Shown here piece by piece: positions 12,701 through 26,138 of a stretch of DNA of 63,726 nt (within the stretch, counting starts at the first letter, position 1; each line of letters starts with the position of its first letter). The notes under the pieces are model-generated. The model was not told the origin of the DNA. It saw only the letters and a program-made list of their open reading frames with translations, and made no database searches. The translations under genes and the position numbers were made by a program. Source of the stretch: Priapulus caudatus. Taxonomy: Eukaryota > Priapulida > Priapulimorpha > Priapulimorphida > Priapulidae. The DNA lies in contig NW_014577074.1 in NCBI RefSeq assembly GCF_000485595.1, forward strand, positions 862,673 through 926,398. The letters run 5' to 3'.

Positions 12701-15700
12701 CAAGGATTTACTTTTCGACATGACCTAAATGACCCCTATTGAAAGCTGAAATCACGTCAAATCCATGTGCTTTCAGTTTTAGACACATCCCTTGTGACCC
12801 CCATTGAGAGCAGCAATTTCATAAAACCTGTTTACACTCTCAGCTGCATCCTAGAGTCACACGTTTTACAATAGTACTGCTGTTTGAAGTTGCCCCAATG
12901 TTTATGCAGTTTGCGTGTGCTCGCTGGCCTAGCAAACGTTTAGCTTTTATTGTATAGATATGGGATTTCCAAATGCCTGTGGGTGAAGGTAGTGCACGTT
13001 GTATTGTATGAACGTCAACTAACAGTTTATATGAAGAAAGGTGCGTGTGTTTGCTCAATATTTGTTGTAAAATGTTTATGGGGATCAAAATAATTGTGGT
13101 TTACAAGATTTGTTTTCACCTGTACTTGTAGTTGATTCCTTTCACAGTCCTACCCTCTACCCTTATGCAGTGAAATAAATTCTCCGGTCACTAGTCCAGT
13201 TTGGATCGTAGTCTGTGATCCACAGCAGTGCTAGTTCTGCTGCAGTGGTCTGCCGTGGATATTTCTTGTAATGGGTGGGGCAAGGCACAAAGTTATGGTG
13301 AAGAGGCGAATTACATTTTATGAAACATTGGATCACTTTAGAAATGTAAGGACTTTAGCCACTATTGTATTACGTGATGTGCATCTTCGTAAAACTAGTG
13401 TGATATTCATATGGTGAATTGACCACAAACGTTGTTTATGTGTTTGTGTTACAGGACTCTGAAGCGTACATCCACTTGCTTAACCAAATCGCACCAAAGG
13501 AGGCTGGAGTGACTACAACTGCTATCCATGTACGTCTCTCACAATTAAGTTGACACTTTATATGAGTATCTTAATTTTTACATCTTTACTATTCAGTTAT
13601 TTACCAAGCGGCTTGGCGGTTTATTGTACACTTTTAGATTTAGTGCTGTTTACTGCTGTGCAGTGTCTGTGAGTATGCATGTATGTGTGTAATTTTTAAT
13701 GAGCTTATTGTGAGAATGTTTATGCTATACTCTACAGGAGACTGACAAGTTGAAGCGTGCTGAATCAATGCTGTGTGAGGCAGACAAGATCGACTGCCGA
13801 GCATTTGTGACCGCACAGGATGTTGTCAGTGGCAACAGCAAGCTTAACACTGCCTTCGTCGCAAACTTGTTCAACATGTACCCGGCGCTCGACAAACCTG
13901 AAGACATTCCTGACTGGGAAATGGAGGGAGAAAGCGCAGAGGAGAAGAGTGAGTGTGCTTGTGTTACATACCAGTGTGATTTACTATGGCTAAATATATG
14001 CGTGCACTGGCCAAAAAGGTCTGTGAGGCGGTAAAATTTCTTTCTATGTGTTTGCATGTTTTTTGAGGTCTTAGCAAAGCGAGCACCGCAGGTGATTGTC
14101 CAGCTAGGGGGATCCGGGGAATTCTTTGAAAAAATGATGCAATTTGATGCATTCTAAGCTATTTTGGTACTATAAGCACTGACTGTTATATGGAAGAACT
14201 GTGATTTTTGTCAGCGAGACGGTGTTTTGGACAAATTTCTGTGTGGCGGCTGAGAATTTTAGTGAGGCGGCCCGCCTTCGTGTTCGCGGCGCTAGTGTCA
14301 ATGCAGGGGAAACACTGTGTCTTGTAGATTTTTGTTCAGGAATTATTGAGAGTTGTATTGTAACCATGTGCATGTAGCGAATATTATAATTTGTGTTATG
14401 AGTTTATTTAGTAATAACCCTGTATTGACGTAATGACCATATGTGACTATATTCACATGCATTTGAATGACAAATAACAATTGGGCACGGAAGTAATAAT
14501 GCATCATTTTTCCTGTAGCGTATCGCAACTGGATGAATAGTATGGGTGTGAGTCCCTATGTGAACTGGCTCTACAGTGACTTGTGTGATGGACTCATCAT
14601 TTTCCAGGTGCGCTATAATCTAAATGACTAGTAAAATCAAAACCTTCAATAATTAAATGAATAATTAAGTATTTGAATAATTATTCTTACATCATGTTAA
14701 CGTCTTGAGTCATTATGTCTTAATTGATGTGTCAATCTGCTCATGATATCTTCACGTAGGGTTTCTCTTTAAATTCTGTAGACGAGGCCTTACATTTAAC
14801 ATTAATTATCATTTTCTTTTGTATTGCTCTCTGCCATTAGTTGTATGACATCATCAAGCCTGGCATCGTCAATTGGAATCGTGTACACAAGAAGTTTTCC
14901 AAGTTGAAGGCCTTCATGGAGAAGATCGAGAACTGTAACTATGCTGTCGAGCTGGGAAAAGAGCTGAAATTTTCCCTGGTTGGTGTTGGCGGCCAGGATC
15001 TCAATGAAGGAAACCAGACACTCACACTAGGTACTTACTTACTTATTATCATGTGCATAGGACAAGTATGGTCATGGTAGCATGGCTTTAAAATCGAATA
15101 TGGTTTCGAGTATAGAGTGTGAATCGTCTCATGTAACTCATTGAGATATAGTGCACTTGTAGGTGCACTGCAGGGTGGCAGTGAGGACTGGAACATGATG
15201 CAATTCTGATCTGTTGCAGCGTTGGTGTGGCAGTTGATGAGGGCATACACTCTTAGCATCCTGACTCAGCTGAGTGGAGCTGGCCACCCAATCGTAGAAA
15301 GGGAAATCATTGTGTGGGTCAATAACAAGGTAATTGCTGGCACCCGCATAATTCCCGCAAAGGCTAAAGTCATAGAGGTCACAAAATGACTGCTATAAAA
15401 GAGAGACCACATTATATGGGTATTTAGTAGCTTTAACATTAAGGTTTCCTTTTGTAGATATTATATATTGCTGTTTAATATTATTAGCAGAAAAAACTCT
15501 TAACACACAGCTTCATTGTCAAATTGATTCCATGGGTGTTGCAATTGTTATGCCTTCATTGATTTCAGTTGAAATCCAGTAACAAGAAGTCATGCATCAC
15601 AAGTTTCCAGGATCCGAGTATAGGTAATGCGCGGGTCGTGATTGACCTAGTCGATGCGATCAAGCCAGGCTCCATCAACTATGACGTCGTCAGGAGTGGT

Positions 15701-17872
15701 CTAAGTGAACAGGTAGGGTGGATGTGTACATGTATGTGCGTGGGGTAGGGTTACCTGCAGAGAGCTAGGGTATTTCTGTGGAGAGGAGTAGAACCTGTAT
15801 GTATGCTATCAGGAGTCTATCAATAGGAGTAAGACCATTTATAGGCCATGTCGAATGACAGTAATGACATGTTATGAACGATATTGTTAAGAAAAAATAA
15901 AATAGATAAAAATACTAAAAATGTGAATTTTTTTATTTTTAATGTAAATAGTATAAATAACACCAAGTCGTGTTTAACTTTCCGAAATCCCTGGCAAACC
16001 TCGCTAGTTGTTTGCATTGCTATGCGATAGAGGGCTTTCAAAAGCATTGCCCTTTGTTTCGGTTCACAGTTGTTGAAAATGCGGTATAAATTGCAAAAAC
16101 CACATTGTACGTTTGGACCGATATCTCCCGATTTGTCATTTTTGTGAGACCAACGATTAGACACGGAATTAGTTTAATGATTAAGGTAAGATTTGAGCTC
16201 AAGTTTATCGAGTTAAACACAATAAATCATAGGTAGACTAAGGCAACTAAATGTTGAATTTTGCCGGTTTCAGTCTGTCTTACTCCTATTGATAGGCTCC
16301 TGATGCTATGTGTATGTATGCATGTATGTATGGGTATGTGTGCTTATGGGAGGTAAAGGTTGCTTGTAAGTGAGGGGAGCCTACTTGTTGGCAAGATAGA
16401 CCTTTCTTGTGAGAAAGATGTAGCCTGCCTACAGGGAGGTATAGGGTCTGTTTTTAGCTCAGCTTGACATCGTCAAGATGAGCTATTGCCATGGGGCGTC
16501 GTCCGTCGTACGACCGTCCGTCTGTCTGTCCGTCAACATTTGGCTACGGTCAACGATAACTTGAGAACCGTTTGACCCACATGTTTCAAATTGCATACAG
16601 TTGTTACTCCTATGGGAGAAATGTGAACGTCCTATTTTGGGGCACGCCAGTTGACCTACTTTCGAGCCACACCCACTTTTTAGCAAAAATGGAAATGGCC
16701 ATAACTCAGTTCAGGTTCAACGAATTTTTCTCATTTTTGGTATGTGAATGAATAACGACTGGCCCCCAAAACATATCACAGGGGTTTTTATATTTTAAAA
16801 AAATTATGCAAATTAGGTAGATTTTGGCAATTTCACTATGCATTTCAGTGTCTGCCTACGGTCAACGATAACTCAAGAACCGTTTGACCCACATGTTTCA
16901 AATTGCATACAGTTGTTACTCCTATGGGAGAGATTTGAGCGTCCTATTTCGGAGCAGGCCAGTCGACCTACTTTCGAGCCACGCCAACTTTTTGGCAAAA
17001 ATGGAAATGGCCATCTAGATACATTCGATTTTGTTAAATTTACCTACCTACCTACCTAATCATACCTACGTGTAATACTGTGTTTTAGATTCTTTGTTAC
17101 AGTAATTTGACTGGAATATTTTATTACTTTTATTTGCGCGATAATCGAAAACCAAAATGGCGATCATTTAGGCGTAGCACCATCTCTCGCCCAGATTTCA
17201 GACTTTCAGATCTGAAACATTTATTTTCGCATCAAAACTAACCCTGAAACAAAACAGTAAAATTTCTATTAGTATAAAACGGGAAATAAGGACTTTGGAT
17301 CACATTTCGGTCCTTCATAAATGAAACACATACCAAATTTTAAATATCATCTCCCTCTTCTATCACACCCAAGGTGAGCTATAGTGTCATTGACATTTTT
17401 ATTTAATGCGAGATGAGGTGTACTTACAGGGGTTGGTAAAGAGAGGTAGGACATGCTTTATGGATCAGTAGAGCTTGGTTTCAGGGTAAGGGGGGCCCCT
17501 GCTAGGTGGGGGGGGGCTTTCATATATAGAGAGGTAGAGGTAATAGGAATTAGCAGTCTATTCTTTAGGAAGGATCTTAGTGGAAGAGTCTGCAGTTGGA
17601 GACCCTTTAGCTTGGTTCTAGGGAGAGAAGGGTGTTACCAGCATACCACATGTAGATTCTAATAACCTTTCTTTTAATAGGATCGCATGCTGAATGCTAA
17701 ATACGCTATCTCGATGGCAAGGAAGACTGGTGCCAAGGTATATGCTCTGCCAGAGGACATCGTCGAGGTCAAATCCAAGATGGTGATGACCGTATTCGCT
17801 TGCCTCATGGGCCGTGCTTACATCCCTTCCACAGGCACCGTGGTTGGCAGCAATGGAACAAACGGGCAGTAG
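9751..17872 (+). CDS. PLS: Plastin/fimbrin, actin-bundling protein (5' exon missing)
   Basis: Cytoplasmic protein that cross-links actin filaments through two tandem pairs of calponin-homology (CH) domains. Exons traced by frame and GT-AG borders: 9751-9921, 10216-10382, 10711-10806, 11262-11469, 12174-12359, 13455-13529, 13738-13948, 14519-14607, 14841-15030, 15220-15329, 15569-15712, 17681-17872. All phases agree, giving 612 residues against about 630 in vertebrate plastins. The first exon encodes two EF-hands; the first loop ([12 protein letters not shown]) is canonical, the second is degenerate. CH signatures include [51 protein letters not shown] and [12 protein letters not shown]. The start codon and about 25 N-terminal residues are not found; they lie on an exon further upstream. 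The C-terminus ends [20 protein letters not shown] rather than the vertebrate short tail. Intron 11 (about 2 kb) carries mobile elements. Family assignment is secure. Confidence 0.95.
11521..11867. mobile_element. Non-autonomous hAT-like element in a plastin intron
   Basis: A 347-bp stretch begins CAATGTTCCCTCTAATT and ends in the inverted form of CAGTGTTACCTCTAAGC, the end sequence typical of hAT-superfamily MITEs. The flanking 8-mers (gccgggag, gcggggga) are only roughly similar, so the target duplication is decayed or wrongly bounded. No coding capacity is seen. Confidence 0.6.
15808..16304. mobile_element. 497-bp foldback member of the ATCAGGAG family (plastin intron 11)
   Basis: A 28-nt terminal inverted repeat at 15808-15835 matches 16277-16304 inverted with one mismatch. 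It starts ATCAGGAGTCTATCAATA and continues GGAGTAAGAC. The element is flanked by the direct 3-mer GCT (15805-15807 and 16305-16307), the best target duplication seen for this family. The outer half of the repeat equals a whole arm of the short palindromes at 4560 and 5068; the inner half resembles the arm of the one at 482. The interior is AT-rich and I recognise no transposase. Confidence 0.75.
16462..17045 (+). repeat. Dispersed intronic repeat with internal ~320-bp duplication (copy 1)
   Basis: The repeat starts near GACATCGTCAAGATGAGCTA and a CCGTCCGTCTGTCTGTCCG stretch. The block TACGGTCAACGATAACT...GTTTGACCCACATGTTTCAA occurs at about 16543 and again at about 16858. An inverse copy lies in PIGT at 48900-49810. 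No coding capacity. Confidence 0.8.
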
Positions 17873-20274
17873 ATGTGGTTTCGTCAGGTGTTGGATCACC
17901 TGTGTCGGCATGCAATGGCACCAGAACACTTTTTCGTGCACGTGTCTGTGTGCATTAACTCTGCTCTATATTTCAATGTTATCTTTGTTTAGTTGTTTAA
18001 ACGGAGGTTTGATATTCATTTTCATTTAGTATTGCCCATGACATGGCCACATGCCCATTTAGAATAGAGGAAGCTCTGTAGTGTGGGGCAACATCACCAC
18101 CATCGCCTCTTCAATTTTTGTCTCAGCACAATAGGAAATCAGTAAATTTGGTGTATATGTTGTCACTACAGTAAGGATAAACAGCCAACTGATAAACATT
18201 CCAGACGGGTAAATGCATTGAAGAAAATACATCGATAGACCATAAACAAGCATTCCAACTCTTTTTAAATGCACTTGGTTGTAGTAACGATATACACCGA
18301 TGAATCATTTTGTAGTTGGGATCAAATAACGCGAGATGCCTTGTGATGATGAAAGGTTCAATTCTAAAAAATAGGCGAGCTGGTTGTTTATGAGCATCAC
18401 ATATTGAATGTGTTTTTTAGTCACAGTTTATGGGAATTATGTGTGTAAGAAATCGACCAATTAATATCCAGTGTTGTGTCTTGTTTTGCAAAATCCTATT
18501 TAAAAAAATTTGTTTATATTCCGTCATTTTATTGTAGAAAAATACTTGAGATTACAATTGTGTGTGACCGCTGGGCCTTTCATATATACCATATATTGGA
18601 ATAAAATATACTATTAACTAAACCCATTGGAGTAGCATCACTGAGCAAACAAAGTTTTTAATTATTTTACCGCAGGCCTTTGGGCTACTGGACATTCTGG
18701 TAATGTTTGATGAGTCGTTATTGTGTGTAGTTTGTGAAAAATACTGTTGGTTGTGCTGTTGTTTTTATATGAAAACGTGTTACATTATTGTTAGCCTTGC
18801 TTACCGTTTTCGCATTTCGAATTTTTAGATACCCACTTCAACTCCCTGTATTATTCAGCGTTGCCTTACTATATCTGCTCAGGCTGGTAGTATGTGTGAT
18901 ATCTACATACTGCCGTATGTTATCTTCATTCTGAACTGCTTGTGATGGTTGCAAGCAATGCAACCATGTCCTCTGTGATGAATTGGCTTTTATCGTACAA
19001 GTGTTGTGCCTAAATGATAAACGTCTCGTACGTGGGTCTAGAAAGCCTAAGAATATGTTACTGAGGTACATATTTTCCATTGCATTATAGTTGTTTTTCA
19101 AAATAAACAGCGTGCCACGGACGATAAGCCGCTCAGTAGCGGTATTGTGAAACTCTGTGTCAAAAAGGGGAATTTTTATAGAAATTTCCAAAGCAACCCA
19201 AGTGAGTAATCGGGTAACAGTTAATCTATGCATGTTCAGGTTAGTGACTGCAGACGATGATCGTTGGGTTGTTGTAGCCATGTTGAACTTTTACACGATT
19301 ATTCATAGAGTGCGTTGATGTATTTTTCTCTTACTGACACCCCGCATTTATAGAATTAGGTAGTAAATGGTTATCATGTTTCGGTTATGAGCGTGAGCGT
19401 TTTCGCTGTGTACTTACACGTTAGATATTAAGAATGTTATATTGTCTTACAGGTACACTCGAACTCTTTTAAGGAAATCAGTTACATATATATATATATT
19501 ATATACAAACAGACTGGTTTTATAACCATATTCCATGAAAAACGTACATAACTTTAATTCGCCGTTAATTTGCTATGAAATAAAGTGAAATATCGTTATT
19601 GTAAATATGCCTCAAGTTCTATTTGAGTTTGTTGGGCATTGGTTACCTTTAGGGATTCATTGGTCATTTATTGCGCGTTCAACCTTTATTATTACGTCCC
19701 ATGGCAATTTTATTACAGTTACCCGTCACTTTCTGCCTGTCTATGGCTATACGCCTTTTCGACATAAGCTATGCTTGCGATACTTACCATATACGGTGTG
19801 CACAAGCGCCGATGCTATCATTTCTACGTATTGTAAATACACTGTACAAGCACTGGCAATGTTAGTCCGTTTATGGACTATATTTACAGGTAGCAATGGC
19901 GCTACACAAGTTGTTTGTTTCTAATTACTGGCGAAATAACGCGAAACTACGTCAAACTAACTTTGGTTCATTTCTCGTGAGTTTTCGATTAACACAACGT
20001 CAACACGCTCGACGTGCCATCTCGCCTAGCACAGCCCGAGTGATTGTTGCCTTACTAACCAGCCGCATTCCAGCAGCCAGGTAGAAGTACGCGCCGCTCC
20101 AAGACACAGTCATGTATGTATGCACTGCTTTACCATATAGACATTGTGTGCATATAGTGTCACAGTCGAGTCGGACTAGTCATCGCACTGGATCGAGGTG
20201 CCGTATTTAACCAACCAAAATCCGTAAAACCGTAATCCAACCAAAAACGGCGGTAATACAGCGGTAATAATCTT
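17873..20274. other. Convergent intergenic region and plastin 3' end
   Basis: AT-rich DNA between the plastin stop and the Smoothened 3' end. The two genes converge here, so both 3' UTRs probably fall in it. No further gene, tRNA or conserved repeat was recognised. Confidence 0.5.
18600..18605 (+). terminator. Possible poly(A) signal for plastin
   Basis: AATAAA lies about 730 bp after the plastin stop codon, in an AT-rich context. It is the nearest clear hexamer noticed on this strand; use is inferred. Confidence 0.3.
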
Positions 20275-20541
20275 TATCAACATCAGCTTAACTGGAGCTG
20301 CGAAAATACAGCATGCAGTAGTAACCTTAAGCAAGCTTAGTAGCAAGCATAAGTAACCTTAGCTTAACTAAAGCTGCAGCACTAGGTTAACTGGGGCTGC
20401 AGCAATCCAGCTTGCAGTTTTAAGTAACTTCAGCTTAACTGGAGCTGCGATAATACAGCATGCAGTCTTAAGTAACCTCAGCTTAACCGGAGCCTACAGC
20501 GTGCAGTCGTAAGTACTGCTTAAGTACTGCTCCAGTAAGGC
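20275..20541. repeat. Minisatellite next to the Smoothened stop codon
   Basis: Repeats of AGCTTAACTGGAGCTGC alternate with AATACAGCATGCAGT-type and AAGTAACCT-type blocks, four to five degenerate copies at a period of about 60 bp. It probably lies in the Smoothened 3' UTR. Confidence 0.6.
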
Positions 20542-23350
20542 TTAACTGGAGCTGGAATTGTGCAGCATGAAGTTAGCCATGGCGGCGGGACTGCGCGTCG
20601 CCGCCGACGCGCTCGCCGACTGGCGCGACGATCGGCCGACCTCGCGCTTGAAGATGGGCATGTTGAGGCTCTGCTGGGCGAGGTGCGGCGGTCGCTCGAC
20701 CTCCGAGTCGGACAGCTGGCCCGGCAGTCGCATCATCATGAGCCGCGAGCCGTCGAAGCTCGACCTGCGGCTGTTGATGCCGGAGCTGTAGCCGGAGCGG
20801 TAGGCGATGACGATGTCGTCCATCGTCGGGTGCGGGTTGCCGCTGGCGAGCGCCGTCGACATCATGATGTCCTCCGTGGAGAAGGAGGCGCTGCAGCGGC
20901 GCGGCCGCCCCTGCCGCACGCGACTCGAGATCGTAGGAATAGGTGTCATGCCGATGTCGGGCCTGACCTGTCGCAGCGAAAAACATATATATATAGGGGG
21001 ATGTGATTGATGGATGGATGGATGGATGGATGGATGGATGGATGGATGGCCTGGATGGATGATGGATGGATGGACTGGTGGATGGATGGATTGATGATGG
21101 ATGGATGGATGGATGGACTGGATGGCATGGATGGAATGGATGGATGGATGGATGGATGGATGGATGGATGGATGGATGGAATGGATGGATGGGTGGATGG
21201 ATGAATGGATGGATGGTGCTGGGTGGTGGGTGGATGGATGGACGGACGGACGGACGGACGGCCAGACGGAAGGACAGAGGGACATACAGACAGATAGATA
21301 GATAGATACGCGCACGCACTCAGCGTGCACGTACGCAGACAACATAGGTTCCTACATAGACACACACGTATGTGCAGATGCATATGTATACTTTGTAGAC
21401 GATGTACACTGTTTGTGTATGTGTGTACAATGTTTAAGTTTACTAAGTTTCATGTGTTCATAATATGATTTTTACGGGGAGAAGAGGTCTGCACAGATAA
21501 CAATCTGCAGCAACTAGACGCGAACATTAGACGCTGTTCTTGGTTAACCGTGAGCAATTTCGTTTATATAGGCATTGGTGTGGCTGGCGTTTTTTTTTGC
21601 TACAAAGATATTGAAGAGCTCAAGGTTTCCCAACCAACCATTCGGCTAGAAAACGGTTCCAGAGCACATAGAAATATCATCTCGGCTAGGCTGCATAATA
21701 ATGGGGTAAGGGCATCATCGAATGATTGAGTAATTTGATTATATGATTTCTTGCCTTTCTTTGGAATAGCATCGGATTTTCGAATATGTCGTACTGGTCG
21801 GACGTGTGCGCGTTCGATTTTGCGGCGCCATCTAACGTCCGATTGCTGCCGCGCGCGCCGTGGTTGCTATTAACTCCTGAGAGACGCATGGAGGCGTGGC
21901 TGGCAAGCGACGATTCGCTGGCGTGTCGACGCAGCTGGTGCTTCAGGAACGCCATCTGAACTGGCCAGGGCGACACCTGGGTGCGACCTCGGAACTTGCG
22001 CTTCTTTCGTTTTCGCGTTCGCCGCGCTATTTCGCTGAGCTGTGAATCCATCGAGTAGTTTCTGTCATTGAGATCTGCAAGAAACAAATACATTGTGATA
22101 CATCGAGTATGTTTGATGTTCCCCTAACAAATTCAATCTCTGGTTATTAGCTTGTGCCTTTGGCCCATCTCTGGTTTCATTTAAATACCAGATAACTGCT
22201 GGTACGGTGAACACGCCTCATGCGAGTAAACCTAACTTGGCAGTTTTGGAGTTTATTTACATCGCAAGGTATATCATGGTTGTTTACACTAACAAATCTG
22301 CACATCTCATGTCGGTTCGATCGCACGCTAACGCTATGCGCGCATCGCCGTAAATAAATGTATAATGGTTCTAATGAACACGGTTCTAATGAGCGACGGG
22401 CCGCTGAGGAAAGGTGAGGGGTAACTTGCCTGACTGTGACGACGCGTGCATTATGGCGCGCGGTGGTGGGTGCTGTATGATAGCACCTCTACGCTTGAGC
22501 AGCCGCGGAAGGGCTGCAGCCACCCAGTTGGAGCTCACCTCCTGAGACATCTCACGCATCTCAAAGTTCATACCTCAAAACAAAATATAACTATTGTGAT
22601 CAGCCCGCTCGCCCGTGCTTCCTGCTCATTCCTGCTACGCGTGATTTCAAATGTCTTATTTATACGTTCTCGTTTTTGTGTTCTGTAGAATATAAGCCTT
22701 CAGAATATATCATAACAACGCAATGCTTCACAACAGACGTCTATCAGAGCATATTTCATCGTTGTATACTCCTCTGTAGTTACAATAAACCCCAGATTTC
22801 ATTTTGTTTACCTTCCATTTTGGTAAGCCTAGTTTTCTAAGCGACTTTGCGTAATTGCAAAGATATATCTAATATGTTCACGACGATATTATATGCCCAC
22901 GCGGACAGGACTATCTAAATGCTCAGGAACGAATACAGTTTTTCCTCGATGCCCGCACCGAACAGTAGTCCGCCTTACCAAGTGGATCATCGTGAGTGCT
23001 GTGAAAACTGATAGACATCCTCCGTGTGTTTCCTACTTGCTTCTTCTTTGCAAATGCTTTTGCGATCATTTTCTCTCTGGTCAGCCGAACCGGCTCATTC
23101 ACTGGCTTTTTGAGTAACCTACATAAAGACGAACGTCATGTGTGTATCCGCATGTTATATCCTGCTATTGAAAGGGTCCGTTACTACAATTAATTATTGG
23201 CTCTCCAATAGGCGAAGATATACAGAAACACTTGCGACAGTCAGAGCAGCGTTTGTCTTATACCCGTAGCATACACCGTTATAGAAAGGAATGCAATCTA
23301 GTCGCTTGGAAACATATTGGTTGTAAATGAATGCGTAGCGTTTGTTGTTG

Positions 23351-23392
<42 letters not shown>

Positions 23393-26089
23393 GACAAATA
23401 ATGTAAAATGTTAACTGCATGCTGAGTATGCGCATCCTGGCCCTTTTCGCATGTATATTATAACCTGCGATAATATCAGGAGTTAATAAAGACAAATTTG
23501 TCTTTATTAACCCCTGATAATATATATATAACTATTTTCTGGTGGTGAGAATACATAGTTTTACGCAGAATTACGATTAGCGCTGTGAATAAATGTGTTG
23601 TACATATATACACATACGACCACCCGATGAGACCGGACGGGGGAATATTCTCCATCAGCTAGCTATATATACCCGCCGTATATATAGCATGATATATATA
23701 TATATAATATATATATATATTATATAATAATATATAATATATATATATATAATATATCAAGAGTACATAATAGACATCTATTATCACTCTGTGATATATA
23801 TATATATATATGCCGCTACATATGCCATATTTACCGGCAGAAGAATCGCTTCCACGCGTCCACGGTAGACGCTGTCCACACCCAGCTGCTCATGAGCATG
23901 CCTGCACCGAACACCGACACGTGGTTGAAGTACGCAGCCACTATGCTCGGCCCGACTATTGCACACCGTGACGCACCGCTCGTGTTTGCCTGGCACCTGG
24001 ACAGAGAGTCAGTATAGATGAGGGGGTTCTTTCTTTTTGATATAAAATGGTTAGAGTTTCAGCTATAGTTAAAGTGTCTCTCTAAGTAGGCATACCACGG
24101 AGGTCTATGAATTTCCTTCGTGACGGTAGGAATTAAGTGGTGATAAATTTACGTGAGGGTGAAAAGTGATGATAAATGCTTCTGAGGGTGGGAGGTGGTA
24201 AGATGGGGTGGCCAATACGCTTGATTGAGGGGGGGGGGTAGGTAAATGTAAGCAGAGTATGCTAACATTGCATGTAGATCAATATATGAATAAAATGGCA
24301 TTGGATCGATCAACTTACACTAAGAAATCTCTGAAGTTTTTATTCCAGAGTTGTCGACCTGAATACTCGTAGATGTGGCAGCAGAACGTGATTAAAACAA
24401 ACGCGAAGCTGCAGACGATGAAGACACCTGCAAATCATTGTCAGTCAGTACCAGTACCATAGAATTATAGCAATTTTACATAATGACAACAACACAACAA
24501 CAACATTTGCATAGTTACATATAGTCACACACCTTTAACACACCGTAGATCTGATCTAACGTGGAAGCGCTTATAACGCCGTCAATGAGTTTACACTAAT
24601 TAAGTTCTCGTTAACGCCTCTTTTTTTCTTTCTTTTTTTCGAGACGATGTAAATATCTTTCTACTCGGGTAGTTGTTGCCCAGTCTGATATGCGGAAAGT
24701 GCGTCATTTTGACCAGTTTTTATGTGAAATATTACAATGAAATATTATTATTATATATAGCGACTTGAATTGCGCATATCTATAAACTTGATATATTTCA
24801 CCCGTGTTAGGATATCGGGTCTACAGTGTATGTTTTATAATGAGATATTAATCTCACGATCGTAAGATTAGCTTCGTTCCCTTACTAGCATCGTCATTTG
24901 TATGCGTATCATAAGTTCATTAATTAGTTAAAATAAACTATCCAATAACGTGAATATCGTTATATTACCTAATCGAATGATTGTTTCCTTAATTTTTGCG
25001 TTTGCCTTCTCACTGATCAGTCCTGGACTGTCCGTGTGAATTCTGCACAGAGTAACTAAGCCTACAAAATAATATGCATGGCATCGGTTTAAAGATATAA
25101 AACCGATTTATCACCTATAATCATTCATTCAAGTTACGTTTTGTTATTCATCCGCCTCAACGTATCTCAAATATAAAAACGCCTCAGCAATAAACAATTG
25201 TTATTGAACTCTATATCGATCTTATCGATCTACATATATCGCATAGACATCGCTGATATCTATGTGATCGATACGCGGCCGCAGAGCAACTATACAGTTG
25301 CCACTAAGCAAGGTAAGGTGACGTTGTACCTCTGATCAAAAAATAGCCTCCAAAGCACAGCATAAGCATCACGGGAAGCAGTACAAACCCTGTCCTCATG
25401 TACCAGGTGCTCATCCCAACAAAACATATTCCACTGAGAGAGTCACCGTCAATCTGAAATGTACCAAAATTTAGTTATGCTATTGGTACCTATAACCATG
25501 AAATGAAATATAATCTACATATTATAATACAGTATCTATATCTAGTCTATATACAGTATAATAGTACATGTTTTAATTTTTTAAATGCATGTCCTCGTGT
25601 TAAAATCGCTTTTCATTACACATCTTCACGCCAACCAATCACACCGTTTAGACAGATTTATCGCCCTTGTGATTATTAAGTGTAACACATGGGACCACTC
25701 TACGCAATGTTTGTAGTTAGCGGCTAATGCTCCAGCTGCCGCTGTTACTCCGGCTACTGTTGTTTCTGTTGCTACTGCTACTGGCGGCTGCTGCTAGCGC
25801 TTCGGCTACCGCCGCCGCCGCACCCCGCCGCCGCCGCTGCTGCCGCTGCTACTGTAACTGCTGCTGCTTTGGTTGCTGCCGCCTGCCGCCGCTGTGGCTG
25901 GGGTTGTAGCTACTAGTGCTGTTACTGCTGCTGTGGCTAAGCTACTATTGATGTTGCTGCTAGTGAAGCAACAACGAAATACTATTGCCACTGCCAGCAT
26001 ATTTTTTATGATCACTACTAATACTATTTTTTATTTATTTTTATTAGTAGTAGTAGTAGTAATAGTATTATTATTATTATTATTATTAC

Positions 26090-26138
<49 letters not shown>

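Noticed and set aside
13972-14331. Possible hAT element ending GCAGGGGAAACACTG in a plastin intron
   Set aside because: The right end looks like a hAT terminus, but the only left candidate (CAGTGTGATTTAC) pairs poorly and there is no 8-bp duplication.
21007-21305. Met-Asp-Gly-Trp repeat frames on the plus strand
   Set aside because: Translation artefact of the (GGAT)n microsatellite.
20542-21345. A continuous 267-residue frame including Ser-Ile-His-Pro repeats ahead of the Smoothened tail
   Set aside because: The repeated part translates the (GGAT)n microsatellite. Only the portion below about 20967 follows a splice acceptor and looks like real Smoothened tail.
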